A stretch of 9,679 nt of DNA from JBLHGN01 sp047616325 (GTDB lineage Bacteria > Pseudomonadota > Gammaproteobacteria > Pseudomonadales > Cellvibrionaceae): assembly GCA_047616325.1 (NCBI GenBank), contig JBLHGN010000129.1, forward strand, positions 1 to 9,679, read 5' to 3'. The translations under genes were made by a program, and so were the position numbers. Shown here in pieces: positions 1 to 7,096 of this stretch (the stretch's first letter is position 1; each line of letters begins with the position of its first letter). A model generated the notes under the pieces. The model worked only from the letters and a program-made list of their open reading frames with translations. It was not told the origin of the DNA and did not search any database.

Positions 1-188
1 ATGCGGACTCCAGAGGCTTCATTTTTTACATGTAGCATTCCTTTGGAAAAGCCAAGATATGCGCGTGATGCCCGTTAAAAGAGGAAACTTGATGTAATGT
101 ATTTACCATCGCGTCTTTCAATGGGAATACCGATGCGGTTTATGCAATTATTGAAAATGAACTCGGCATAATAAAGTTGTCTGGATAA
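1..188 (+). pseudogene. Broken 3' end of an unrecognised reading frame
   Basis: Two overlapping frames together look like one interrupted protein end. The first is open from the left edge (codons from base 2) and stops with TAA at 95-97; it ends VMPVKRGNLM. The second follows a TGA at 90-92 and runs to TAA at 186-188; it reads NVFTIASFNGNTDAVYAII and ends ENELGIIKLSG, a composition typical of a real protein. One indel near 90-97 would join them. I do not recognise the family. The stop lies inside the inverted-repeat element at 162-221, the arrangement seen for the end of an integron cassette gene and its recombination site. That reading is inference, and the frame may be chance. Confidence 0.22.
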
Positions 189-221
189 TGACGTTTATGC
201 CGAGCTCGGCATAAACGTCAT
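162..221. repeat. Alternating inverted-repeat element with a perfect 34-bp palindrome
   Basis: The 10-mer CTCGGCATAA occurs at 162-171 and again at 205-214, with its exact reverse complement TTATGCCGAG between them at 195-204. The central copy can therefore pair with either neighbour. Around the right-hand junction the match extends to a perfect palindrome of 34 bp at 188-221 (17-nt arms, no loop, centre between 204 and 205). The left pairing leaves a 23-nt loop. The element sits between the end of a broken reading frame and the truncated integron integrase, so an attC-like site or a fold-back duplication at a rearrangement point are both possible. The usual attC core triplets are not clear, so I do not call it attC. 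Confidence 0.6.
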
Positions 222-368
222 AGTTTTGCGACAAACTTGTTAAGAGCCGGTGGTGATATTCGTAGTATTCAGGAGATGATGGGGCACAATGATTTGTCAA
301 CCACTCAAATTTACACACATGTCGTTGGCATTCAAGAACGGGGGGTCATAAGTCCCATGGATTGCTAA
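213..368 (+). pseudogene. intI: C-terminal remnant of an integron-type tyrosine recombinase (IntI-like)
   Basis: The frame ending with TAA at 366-368 encodes RHSFATNLLRAGGDIRSIQ from about 216, followed by EMMGHNDLSTTQIYTHV and a tail ending RGVISPMDC. These match the conserved last part of tyrosine recombinases: the catalytic Arg of the H-x-x-R box (216-218), the second His in GH, and the nucleophilic Tyr in IYTHV. The tail resembles the GVRSPLD ending of integron integrases, which separates IntI from XerC/XerD. Only ~50 of the usual ~320-340 residues remain. Upstream the frame reaches TGA at 189-191, inside the palindrome, with no integrase-like sequence before it. The gene is therefore cut off at its 5' side and the product cannot be active. 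Assignment to tyrosine recombinases is firm; assignment to IntI rests on the tail motif. Confidence 0.75.
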
Positions 369-586
369 GGAATCTCTGATTACTTTTGTAGAAGGAGAAG
401 ATGTAATCAAATTATTTTGGATGGGCTCACTGGATCATAGCGAGCGTATCAATGGGGTCGGAGTCATAGGTATTGTTTAGTTGTGGCCGCCCACTTTACG
501 GTCGTATTTTTTCCAAATTAACCATCATCAAACCCTAGCGTTTTATCATGGTTTTACCACGATATGTGTCAATAGCAAGACCAATA
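369..586. other. Non-coding stretch, no gene seen
   Basis: No credible reading frame is present. The only recognisable point is the motif GGGTCGGAGTCAT near 455-467, which resembles the first bases of the tandem units that follow (GGATCAGAGTCAT and AGAGTCAGAGTCGT). It may be a more decayed copy of the same repeat family. Confidence 0.4.
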
Positions 587-750
587 GGATCAGAGTCATC
601 GATAACGATAAAATTACTGAGTCAAAATATCTGCTTTGGTCGAGAAAAAGCCGGCCACTAAATTATTGGATCAAAAGAGTCAGAGTCGTGGATAAAAATA
701 CGGAATCCAAATGTCCGCTTTGACGGAGAATAAGCCGTCTATTTAATTAT
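587..750. repeat. Two diverged ~82-bp direct tandem repeat units
   Basis: Unit one (587-667) and unit two (668-750) align along their length. They share, in order, GGATCA, GAGTC(A/G)T, GATAA, an AAAT(A/G)TC(T/C)GCTTTG block, GAGAA(A/T)AAGCCG and a TTAATTAT-like end. The third motif GCTTTGGGTCG recurs at about 763, so a partial further unit may follow. The small frame across 481-723 follows the repeat and has no family resemblance. I suspect a mobile repeat of the REP/MITE kind, but no transposase is present here. Confidence 0.6.
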
Positions 751-1099
751 CCGCCAACTTCCGCTTTGGGTCGTATCCCTACTAAGCGTAGTGCTTTTCT
801 GGCACGAACACCAACGGGCTCCTTGGGTCGTTTGCCACCAATCAAGCCCAAACATCTCCGCATACATGAAACCAATTTACGATGCCGCTTGGAGCACTTA
901 GCCACCCTCCAGCCCAGCGCCAGCCCAATCATAAATAGCTCTTAATAAGATCGGCGACGTAAGGCAATACTAGCAGAGATACCCTTCACAAATAGTAGAA
1001 ATAGACGACACAGTCGCTAGCCATAACAAATGGCTCTCCACGACTAGGCAAGAGATTCTTGAAGGACACCCATCCATTAATTTGATCGTCAACGTTGGG
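751..1099. other. Non-coding stretch without a supported gene
   Basis: Frames are open on both strands across 747-955, but neither shows a ribosome binding site or a family motif. A short hairpin is visible at 1019-1035 (AGCCAT, loop AACAA, ATGGCT). Otherwise I see nothing I can name between the tandem repeats and the REP-like cluster. Confidence 0.4.
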
Positions 1100-1235
1100 G
1101 TGGGCAGTGCCCACTACCTGGCTACCTGGCTACGACGACATGTGCCCGTAGGGTGGGCACCGCCCACCAAAACAATCAAACCCACCACATCCACCGGAAT
1201 TCCGCACAATACCTCGTGGGCAGTGCCCACCCTAC
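1100..1235. repeat. Cluster of three REP-like GTGGGC palindromes (BIME-like)
   Basis: Three near-identical short palindromes are seen. Copy 1 at 1100-1114 is GTGGGC-AGT-GCCCAC. Copy 2 at 1148-1168 is GTAG followed by GGTGGGC-ACC-GCCCACC. Copy 3 at 1215-1235 is GTGGGC-AGT-GCCCAC followed by CCTAC. Copies 2 and 3 carry their GTAGG tag on opposite sides, so they form an inverted pair separated by 46 bp, as in bacterial interspersed mosaic elements. A CTACCTGG direct repeat lies at 1114-1129. Such elements are usually moved by a REP-associated Y1 transposase encoded elsewhere; none is encoded in this window. Confidence 0.7.
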
Positions 1236-1281
1236 TCAAACAAGGAAAGGCGCTCTTGAAGTTCCCCACCACTCGCACTGA

Positions 1282-1387
1282 GCACAAAAAGCCAAAGCAC
1301 ATTCCGGTGCCTTCGCCTGCCGGGAGCAGGCGCAGAGCGACCATGGGTGACCTGAGTGTGCCCGGAATGTGGTTCGGCTTCTTGTGC
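1282..1387. repeat. 106-bp inverted-repeat element with nested hairpin
   Basis: The arms at 1282-1307 and 1362-1387 are 26 nt each and complementary at 23 of 26 positions; both end in the ATTCCGG/CCGGAAT core. Inside lies a second perfect stem at 1314-1332 (CGCCTGC, loop CGGGA, GCAGGCG). The whole would fold into a long cruciform or RNA hairpin. It looks like a small non-autonomous mobile or structured repeat. The predicted reading frames on both strands here are by-products of this symmetry. Confidence 0.6.
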
Positions 1388-1596
1388 GTAGAATCGCAGG
1401 AACGACCAAGCGACCGAATGAGGCACTCTTAACGTTCTCTTGATACTCTCGTGATGCTGGCTAAGAGACAAGCCAAGCGACTTTTTAAGCCGGGGCAACA
1501 GATGCTATGCTGACGGCTTTGCGTTAGCGCGTAGTCTTTCACTAAAAACATATAGCGCTTACACCTGTTTACCGCTGCCCAGTCAGGATTTGCTTC

Positions 1597-3351
1597 ATGC
1601 CCTCCATTAAACCAGTACCGCGGTTATTCCGCGGAATTATATTTGCCTTCTTTGTCTATGCCACCGGCAGTTTTGCCGAACAGCGCAACGACCCCGAGAA
1701 AGCCACGGGCTTTGAAAATAAGCAGCTGGCCACCGGCACCAAACACATGGTGGTGGCCGCCAATCCCTTAGCCGCTCAATTGGGTTACGACATACTGCAA
1801 AAAGGTGGCACTGCCATAGACGCCGCCATCGCCGTGCAAATGGGTTTAAACCTTGTGGAGCCGCAGTCCTCCGGTATTGGCGGTGGTGGGTTTATCCTCT
1901 ATTGGGATGCAAAAAGCAAAAAACTCTTTACCTACGACGCACGAGAAACCGCTCCGGCCCTCGCCACCCCCGACCTATTTATTGAAAACGGCAAAACCCT
2001 AGCCTGGAGTGACGCCATCGTTGGAGGCAAATCGGTGGGGGTTCCGGGTATTCTCAAAGGCTTGGATATGGCCCATCAACAGCACGGTAAACTCCCGTGG
2101 AAGGTCTTATTTAACGGCGCCATTCAACTCGCCCACAAGGGCTTCGCGGTATCACCTCGCTTTGCAAAATTGGTGGCCTATCGCTTTCATCCAGGTCTAT
2201 TGAAAATTGAACCGGCCAAGTCTTACTTCTACCCCAAGGGCGAGGCCATTAGCGAGGGCACTTGGCTAAAAAATAAAGCGCTGGCGGAATCATTTAGACG
2301 CATTGCCGCCCACGGCGCAGATTATTTTTACACGGGAAAACTCGCCCAAGACATTGTACACACGGTGAATAACAGCCCCATACGTCCGGGCACTTTATCG
2401 CTGAGCGATATGAAACAGTACTCGGCAAAAATGCGCGACCCTATTTGCATGGACTACTCCCATTACGAGCTGTGCAGCATGGACCAGCCCAGCTCTGGTG
2501 GTTTGGCGCTGTTGCAAATATTTGAGCTGCTCAGTCACTTTAATATATCTGAGTTGGGCCCAGAAAGTGCCGATGCCATTCACTTATTCACTCAGGCTTC
2601 GCGTTTGGCCTATGCCGATCGCGATCGCTACTCGGCCGATGCCGACTTTGTAAATATTCCCGTAAAGGCGCTGTTGCAAAAACCCTACCTGGCCGCCCGA
2701 GCGAAGCAAATAGACATCACCAAAGACATGGGCCACGCCGAAGCGGGCACGCCAGACAAAAAAGTGACCTACGCCGATGACAGCAGTTACGAACTGCCCA
2801 GCACCTCGCACATGTCTATCGTCGATCAATACGGCAATGCGCTCGCCATGACCACTTCCATTGAAATGGCTTACGGCTCCAGCCTGATGGTGGGTGGCTT
2901 TTTGCTCAACAATCAACTGACCGATTTTAGCCTGTCTCCCAAGATTGACGGCAAATGGGTGGCAAATAGAGTGGAACCAGGAAAGCGACCGCGCAGTTCT
3001 ATGACGCCGGTGATGGTGCTGAATAAAAGTGATCGCACACTAAAAGCCTTGCTGGGTTCACCGGGCGGCAGTCGCATAATTAATTATGTGGCCAAAACAC
3101 TTATAGGGCTGCTCGATTGGAACCTAAGCATGCAAGAGGCCATTGACTACCCCAACATTACCAACCTGAACGATGTCACCACCCTTGAAAAAGGACGAGT
3201 ACCCGAAGCGCTGGCAAAAGCACTTCAGGCCAAAGGCCACGAGGTAAAAATCAAAGATCTAAATAGCGGTGTTCACGGCATAGTCATAAATAAAGGGATT
3301 CGCAGTGGCGGCGCAGATTCGCGCCGCGAGGGCGTAGTGCTAGCCGAGTAA
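1597..3351 (+). CDS. ggt: Gamma-glutamyltransferase (gamma-glutamyltranspeptidase) precursor, exported
   Basis: A 584-residue protein of the Ntn-hydrolase GGT family, which cleaves or transfers the gamma-glutamyl group of glutathione and related compounds, usually in the periplasm. Residues 1-27 form a signal peptide ending GSFA. Conserved elements in order: AAIAVQMGLNLVEPQSSGIG and GGGF (78-99); DARETAP with the glutamate-carboxylate-binding Arg116; QPSSGG (297-302); the self-processing and catalytic Thr403 in STSHMSIVD; NNQLTDF (438-444), where Asp443 holds the substrate amino group; EPGKRPRSSMTP (460-471); and the oxyanion-loop GSPGGSRII (487-495). Processing before Thr403 would give a ~375-residue large and a 182-residue small subunit. 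The position of E. coli Asn411 is Glu423, from my own alignment. The start has AGGA (1585-1588) 8 nt upstream. The frame is intact, unlike its two downstream neighbours. No operon partner is visible. Confidence 0.95.
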   Translation: MPSIKPVPRLFRGIIFAFFVYATGSFAEQRNDPEKATGFENKQLATGTKHMVVAANPLAAQLGYDILQKGGTAIDAAIAVQMGLNLVEPQSSGIGGGGFILYWDAKSKKLFTYDARETAPALATPDLFIENGKTLAWSDAIVGGKSVGVPGILKGLDMAHQQHGKLPWKVLFNGAIQLAHKGFAVSPRFAKLVAYRFHPGLLKIEPAKSYFYPKGEAISEGTWLKNKALAESFRRIAAHGADYFYTGKLAQDIVHTVNNSPIRPGTLSLSDMKQYSAKMRDPICMDYSHYELCSMDQPSSGGLALLQIFELLSHFNISELGPESADAIHLFTQASRLAYADRDRYSADADFVNIPVKALLQKPYLAARAKQIDITKDMGHAEAGTPDKKVTYADDSSYELPSTSHMSIVDQYGNALAMTTSIEMAYGSSLMVGGFLLNNQLTDFSLSPKIDGKWVANRVEPGKRPRSSMTPVMVLNKSDRTLKALLGSPGGSRIINYVAKTLIGLLDWNLSMQEAIDYPNITNLNDVTTLEKGRVPEALAKALQAKGHEVKIKDLNSGVHGIVINKGIRSGGADSRREGVVLAE

Positions 3352-3364
3352 GCCGTACTTGCTG

Positions 3365-3424
3365 AACAAGCGGTATAGGAACAAGGTGTATCGGTACGAA
3401 CTGAATCGAAGCAAGTTGTATCGG
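3365..3424. repeat. Four-unit 15-bp tandem repeat
   Basis: Four consecutive 15-nt units fill 3365-3379, 3380-3394, 3395-3409 and 3410-3424: AACAAGCGGTATAGG, AACAAGGTGTATCGG, TACGAACTGAATCGA and AGCAAGTTGTATCGG. Units 1, 2 and 4 are close; unit 3 is degenerate. The array lies just after the ggt stop. Read on the minus strand it gives pentapeptide-like steps (IQLAS, IQFVP, IHLVP), but no gene there is credible. Confidence 0.6.
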
Positions 3425-3537
3425 AATAATATAATTACCAATAAAGCGCGCCATTATCACACTTGGCGCCCCCATCTCTTGATGCACTGTTGATTGCGAT
3501 CGTCTCCCCAACAGTCTTCAGAATAGAGCCACTACCG

Positions 3538-5362
3538 ATGAAGTTGAAACGCTTACCACATTATTGGGCATGCCTTTTTCTTATCACTGCTTTGTACTCA
3601 TGCGCCACAGCAAAAAAATGCAAGCACACTCAACACCGTGCTCGATGAGGCCAATAGTGAATTTGATCGCTATAAGCATCAGTTTCTCGAAGGTTTTTGG
3701 CAGCTATCACCCGAATACGCCTTGTGCAACGGCCGCTATGAATTTGCAGATGCACTCACCGTGTACAACGACAAATATTGGGGGCAAGAAAAAACCTTTG
3801 TTCAACACCAGCAAAAGCGCTTGGCAAGCCTTACTACTGAATATCTGAATCAAACCAACAAGGGCGATGCGGCGATAATTGCCAACCAGCTAGCAACGAT
3901 GGACTGGTATCGAGAAACATTTAGAGAGCAGCAGTGGAACCCTGCACTCTACAATATTGCTGGGCCCGTCGGCCTAATACTTAATACCGACTATACGTCG
4001 CTTAGCGAACGTCTTCTTGCCATTTCGGCGCGCCTGCAGCGCGTGTCCGACTACTATACGGCGGCACAAGCCAATATCTCGAATCCGGCACTTCCGCAAA
4101 CGCTGCTGGCCATAGAGCAAAACAAGGGTGCTTTGAACTTATTGCAAGGCCGCCTGGCTGATGTAGCAAAGAATAGCGATCTTAGCCAAGTACAACGCGA
4201 TAAACTTCTCCGCGAAAATAATACCACCGCAAACGCAGTGGCTGACTATATAAGCTTTCTCGAAAGCCTGCTTCCCACACTGCAAACCGCCAATGCGCGG
4301 GATTTTCGCATTGGCGAAACCCTTTACGAGGCAAAGTTTCGCTTCGATATTGGCTCTGAATTTAGCGCCCGATAAATGTACGATTTTGCCCTGCAAGAAA
4401 AACAACGTTTGCACAACGAGATGCTAAAACTAGCGATGAATTTTTGGCCAGAGATGTTTACCAACACCTCGCGAACAAAAGACAACATGAAGGTATTAAA
4501 AACAATCCTTGATACAGTGTCTCAAAAACACGCTTCTGCCGACCAATTTGTGCAAGCGGTAAAAGACCAGATTCCCGAGATCGAGGCCTTTGTGGCCAGT
4601 CGTGGCCTAATGGATACCGACCCCGAAAAGCCGCTGGTGGTGCGCGAAACCCCAGAATATCAGCGCGGTTTCTCCATCGCTTCTATCGAAGCCCCCGGCC
4701 CCTACGACAGCGCGGCCAACACCTATTACAACGTTTCGCCTGTAGACGATCTAGATCCCGCTCTGCGCGAAAGTCACTTGCGTGAATAAAATGTCTACAC
4801 TATGCAAATTTTAAATATTCACGAGGCCATTCCCGGCCACTACACGCAACTGGTTCACGCCAACAAAGCACCCAGTTTGATCAAGGCTATTTTCGGTAAC
4901 AGCGCCATGGTGGAGGGCTGGGCCGTTTACACTGAGCGCATGATGCTGGAGCAAGGCTATGGCGACAACAGCCCCGAGCTTTGGTTGATGTATTACAAGT
5001 GGAATTTACGCACTGTTGTTAACACAGCGCTCGACTACTCGATTCAAGTACTGGGTATGGAAGAACAAGCCGCACTGGATTTACTTATGAAAGAAGCCTT
5101 TCAAGAAGAAGCCGAAGCACGCGGCAAGTGGCGACGCGCCGCTTTAAGTCAGGTACAGCTCACCAGCTATTTTACCGGCTACAAAGAAATTTATGAATTT
5201 CGCGAAGAGCAGAAATTGGCCTTAGGGGATACATTTGATTTGAAAAAATCCCACAATCAATTTTTAAGTTATGGCAGCGCGCCCGTGAATGTAATAAAGG
5301 CTAATATGTGTTCAAGTCAACGTCAGCAAATTGCCAACAACACATCATACGCCCAGCACTAA
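3538..5362 (+). pseudogene. DUF885-family lipoprotein metallopeptidase, interrupted by one frameshift and two stops
   Basis: Joined across the lesions this is a ~607-residue DUF885 protein, the normal family length. The ATG at 3538 starts a lipoprotein signal with lipobox LYSC. The frame breaks at an A7 run (3612-3618); removing one A gives SCATAKNASTLNTVLDEANS and continues into the second frame. An in-frame TAA at 4373-4375 separates FRFDIGSEFSAR from MYDFALQEKQ. A second TAA at 4787-4789, probably replacing a Tyr codon, separates ESHLRE from NVYTMQILNIHEAIPGHYTQ. The predicted zinc site is intact: HEAIPGH near 4820-4842 and EGWAVYTE near 4914. The C-terminal FLSYGSAPVNVI matches the family ending. 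DUF885 proteins are predicted peptidases; the substrate is unknown. As written no complete enzyme can be made. It lies 186 bp after ggt, another peptide-processing enzyme, but no shared promoter is evident. Confidence 0.88.
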
Positions 5363-5398
5363 CAACACACTAAAAGCATTTAAAAACCATCACAATAC

Positions 5399-5415
5399 GC
5401 GGAGTTTCGCTCCGC
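5399..5415 (+). terminator. Small hairpin downstream of the DUF885 pseudogene
   Basis: A perfect 6-bp stem, GCGGAG / CTCCGC, closes a TTTCG loop 36 bp after the stop. No clear T-run follows it (AATTCTTG), so it is at best a weak intrinsic terminator or a structured 3' end. Confidence 0.35.
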
Positions 5416-5589
5416 AATTCTTGCCCTAGTTACGACTAAGCCACACCTAAATCACACAAACATATTTTAGTATAAGCTTATTTGCCTGTTAAAGTGCCGC
5501 ACTCGCATATCCGTCAACGTGTAAACATTTTCTATTCGTTCTCCAGACAACTAATTCTTGATTTAAACAAGCCCCCTGAGAGCTATTCC

Positions 5590-6825
5590 ATGCTATTTAC
5601 GGCAGTTATCTTACTCGCGTCCGCCGCCTTTTTTGGTTGTACTCGAAGATGTGATCCATATAAACAAGGCAAAATCCACGCTATTTATTGGAATGCTGTG
5701 CTGGCTCTTGGCCTACTTGCTTCGTGCGCAAAGCACTGAACATACGCGGGTCACCGAACACCTTAATGAGAATCTACTGGAAATCCCCACTTTATGGCTT
5801 TTCCTAATATCGGCGATGACTTTTGTCGCCTATCTAAATAGCAAAGGATTTATATCCAGTTTGGTGCACCGCATTTTACCCCACGAAATTCATGAACGCA
5901 CGTTCATGTTTTTACTTGGAATGTTTTCGTTTGTATTCTCGTCGTTGTCAGACAACGTTACCGCCACATTGGTATCGCTAGCGGTAATAACCAGCTTAAG
6001 GCTCGATGTTCGCAAACGTTTAAAATACGCCACACTGATAGTATTTGCAGTGAACAGCGGCGGCGTTTCTCTAATTACGGGCGACGTGACCACCCTGATG
6101 ATATTTATGGCGGGCAAGGTGTCCATCACCAATCTGCTTCTTTTAATAGCACTATCACTTTTTGCGGTACTCCGTCTTGCGTCCATGATGTCTGTACGCA
6201 TGCGTGGTCGCGTGGTGTTTTCAAATAAATTTACCCCGCATGCCAAACGCGATATCGCGGTGGCCTTAATATTTATTGCCACTATTTTATCCACTCTATT
6301 TCTCAATGCTTTTTATCGGGTTCCACCTGTGCTGACCTTCCTTTTCGGTCTGATCTTTATGTTTTTAGCAGCACGTATCTCAACCGAAAACAGGAGGCAC
6401 CGCGCAGTGTTCTCAATTACATTAGCGAAATAGAGTTTGACGCTCTGTTGTTTTTTCTAGGAGTACTGCTGATCGTCGGCATGCTTAAAGAAGTGGGCGT
6501 GTTAAGCAACTTGGCTAGCATTTACGAACATATGGACCCGCTGTATGCCAATTATATTATTGGCGTAATGTCCTCTCTTATAGACAACGTGCCCCTCACT
6601 CCAGCGCTACTGAAAGCCGATGTACCAATGTCGAATGCAAGCTGGCTCTCTGTAACATACGCGACAGGCGTAGGTGGTTCACTACTCATTATTGGTTCGG
6701 GCGCAGGCATAATCACCATGAGCAAAGTAAGAGAACTTAACTTTACCTCTTATATGAGCATGCTAGGCTATTTGGTGACGGCGTATACCATTGGCTATGC
6801 ACTTTCCTTTGCGGTGGCCCTATAA
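5590..6825 (+). pseudogene. nhaD: NhaD-type Na+/H+ antiporter, broken by two frameshifts
   Basis: Repairing two single-base changes gives one ~411-residue polytopic membrane protein of the NhaD/ion-transporter superfamily, which expels Na+ in exchange for H+ at the inner membrane. Break 1 is the T6 run at 5629-5634: MLFTAVILLASAAF is in one frame and VVLEDVIHINKAK in the next, so one T looks extra. Break 2 is the short A run at 6387-6390: with one more A the protein reads RISTEKQEAPRSVLNYISEI then EFDALLFFLGVLLIVG. Family motifs are kept: SSLSDNVTATL (~5940), NSGGVSLITGDVTTLM (~6053), SSLIDNVPLTPALL (~6568) and IGSGAGIITMSKVRE (~6694). The first three contain the Asp and Asn positions expected in the ion path. 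A GAGAG stretch lies about 9 nt before the ATG. The intact motifs mean the breaks are recent or are sequence errors. Confidence 0.85.
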
Positions 6826-6860
6826 AGATTCAAGGGGGCGACAAAGATTCAAAGGGCGAC
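6824..6860. repeat. Direct repeat overlapping the nhaD stop
   Basis: AAAGATTCAAGGGGGCGAC (6824-6842) is followed directly by AAAGATTCAAAGGGCGAC (6843-6860). The two copies differ only in the G-run and adjoining A. The first copy begins within the nhaD TAA. This looks like a tandem duplication or slippage; no terminator fold is evident. Confidence 0.7.
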
Positions 6861-7074
6861 GGCATCGCACCTCACAACAACAGACGCATATCACATTATT
6901 AAGCACATTAGTGCTGGACGATCAACACTCGCGCCCAAACATCCACTATATGTTTTGCACTATGCCGCCCACCATTACTGTACTCCGCTTCCGCTACACG
7001 GGTACGAACTGTTGTCATGGTGCTGGAGACCATTCTGTTCACTGCCGGTTTATGCTATACCCAGAGAGATAAAT

Positions 7075-7086
7075 CGGTAGCTACCG
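7075..7086 (-). terminator. Perfect 12-bp palindrome between the converging genes
   Basis: CGGTAGCTACCG lies 10 bp beyond the stop of the minus-strand NRPS gene. Read on the minus strand it is followed by ATTTATC; on the plus strand by GGGTTTTC. It could serve as a weak bidirectional terminator for the converging nhaD and NRPS genes, but the stem is short and the T-runs are poor. The rest of 6861-7074 shows no gene I can support. Confidence 0.3.
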
Positions 7087-7096
7087 GGTTTTCATT

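Noticed and set aside
162..221. Calling the element a true attC site
   Set aside because: The RYYYAAC/GTTRRRY core boxes could not be placed with confidence; only the symmetry and the position are suggestive.
481..723. Plus-strand 80-residue frame
   Set aside because: It spans the tandem repeat units, needs a TTG start without a ribosome binding site, and has low-complexity, non-family sequence.
747..932. Minus-strand 61-residue Arg/Lys-rich frame
   Set aside because: The opposite strand is also open over most of it, no ribosome binding site is seen, and the sequence matches no family I recognise.
1082..1498. Overlapping frames on both strands in the REP and inverted-repeat region
   Set aside because: They follow the symmetry and GC-rich composition of the repeats; none shows a domain or credible start.
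2584..2916. Minus-strand 110-residue frame inside ggt
   Set aside because: It is antisense to the catalytic part of an unmistakable ggt gene and is explained by its codon use.
3365..3424. CRISPR array
   Set aside because: The 15-nt units are contiguous with no spacers, and no cas genes are present.
4373..4789. TAA codons read as sense (recoding) in the DUF885 gene
   Set aside because: ggt in the same window ends properly at TAA, so a changed genetic code is unlikely, and the same gene also carries a frameshift.
5629..5634. Programmed ribosomal frameshift at the T6 run of nhaD
   Set aside because: The needed shift is +1 and no standard +1 signal is seen; a second independent break later in the gene makes mutation or sequence error simpler.
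5890..6306. Minus-strand 138-residue frame inside nhaD
   Set aside because: The plus strand carries the conserved NhaD motifs here; the antisense frame is a shadow.
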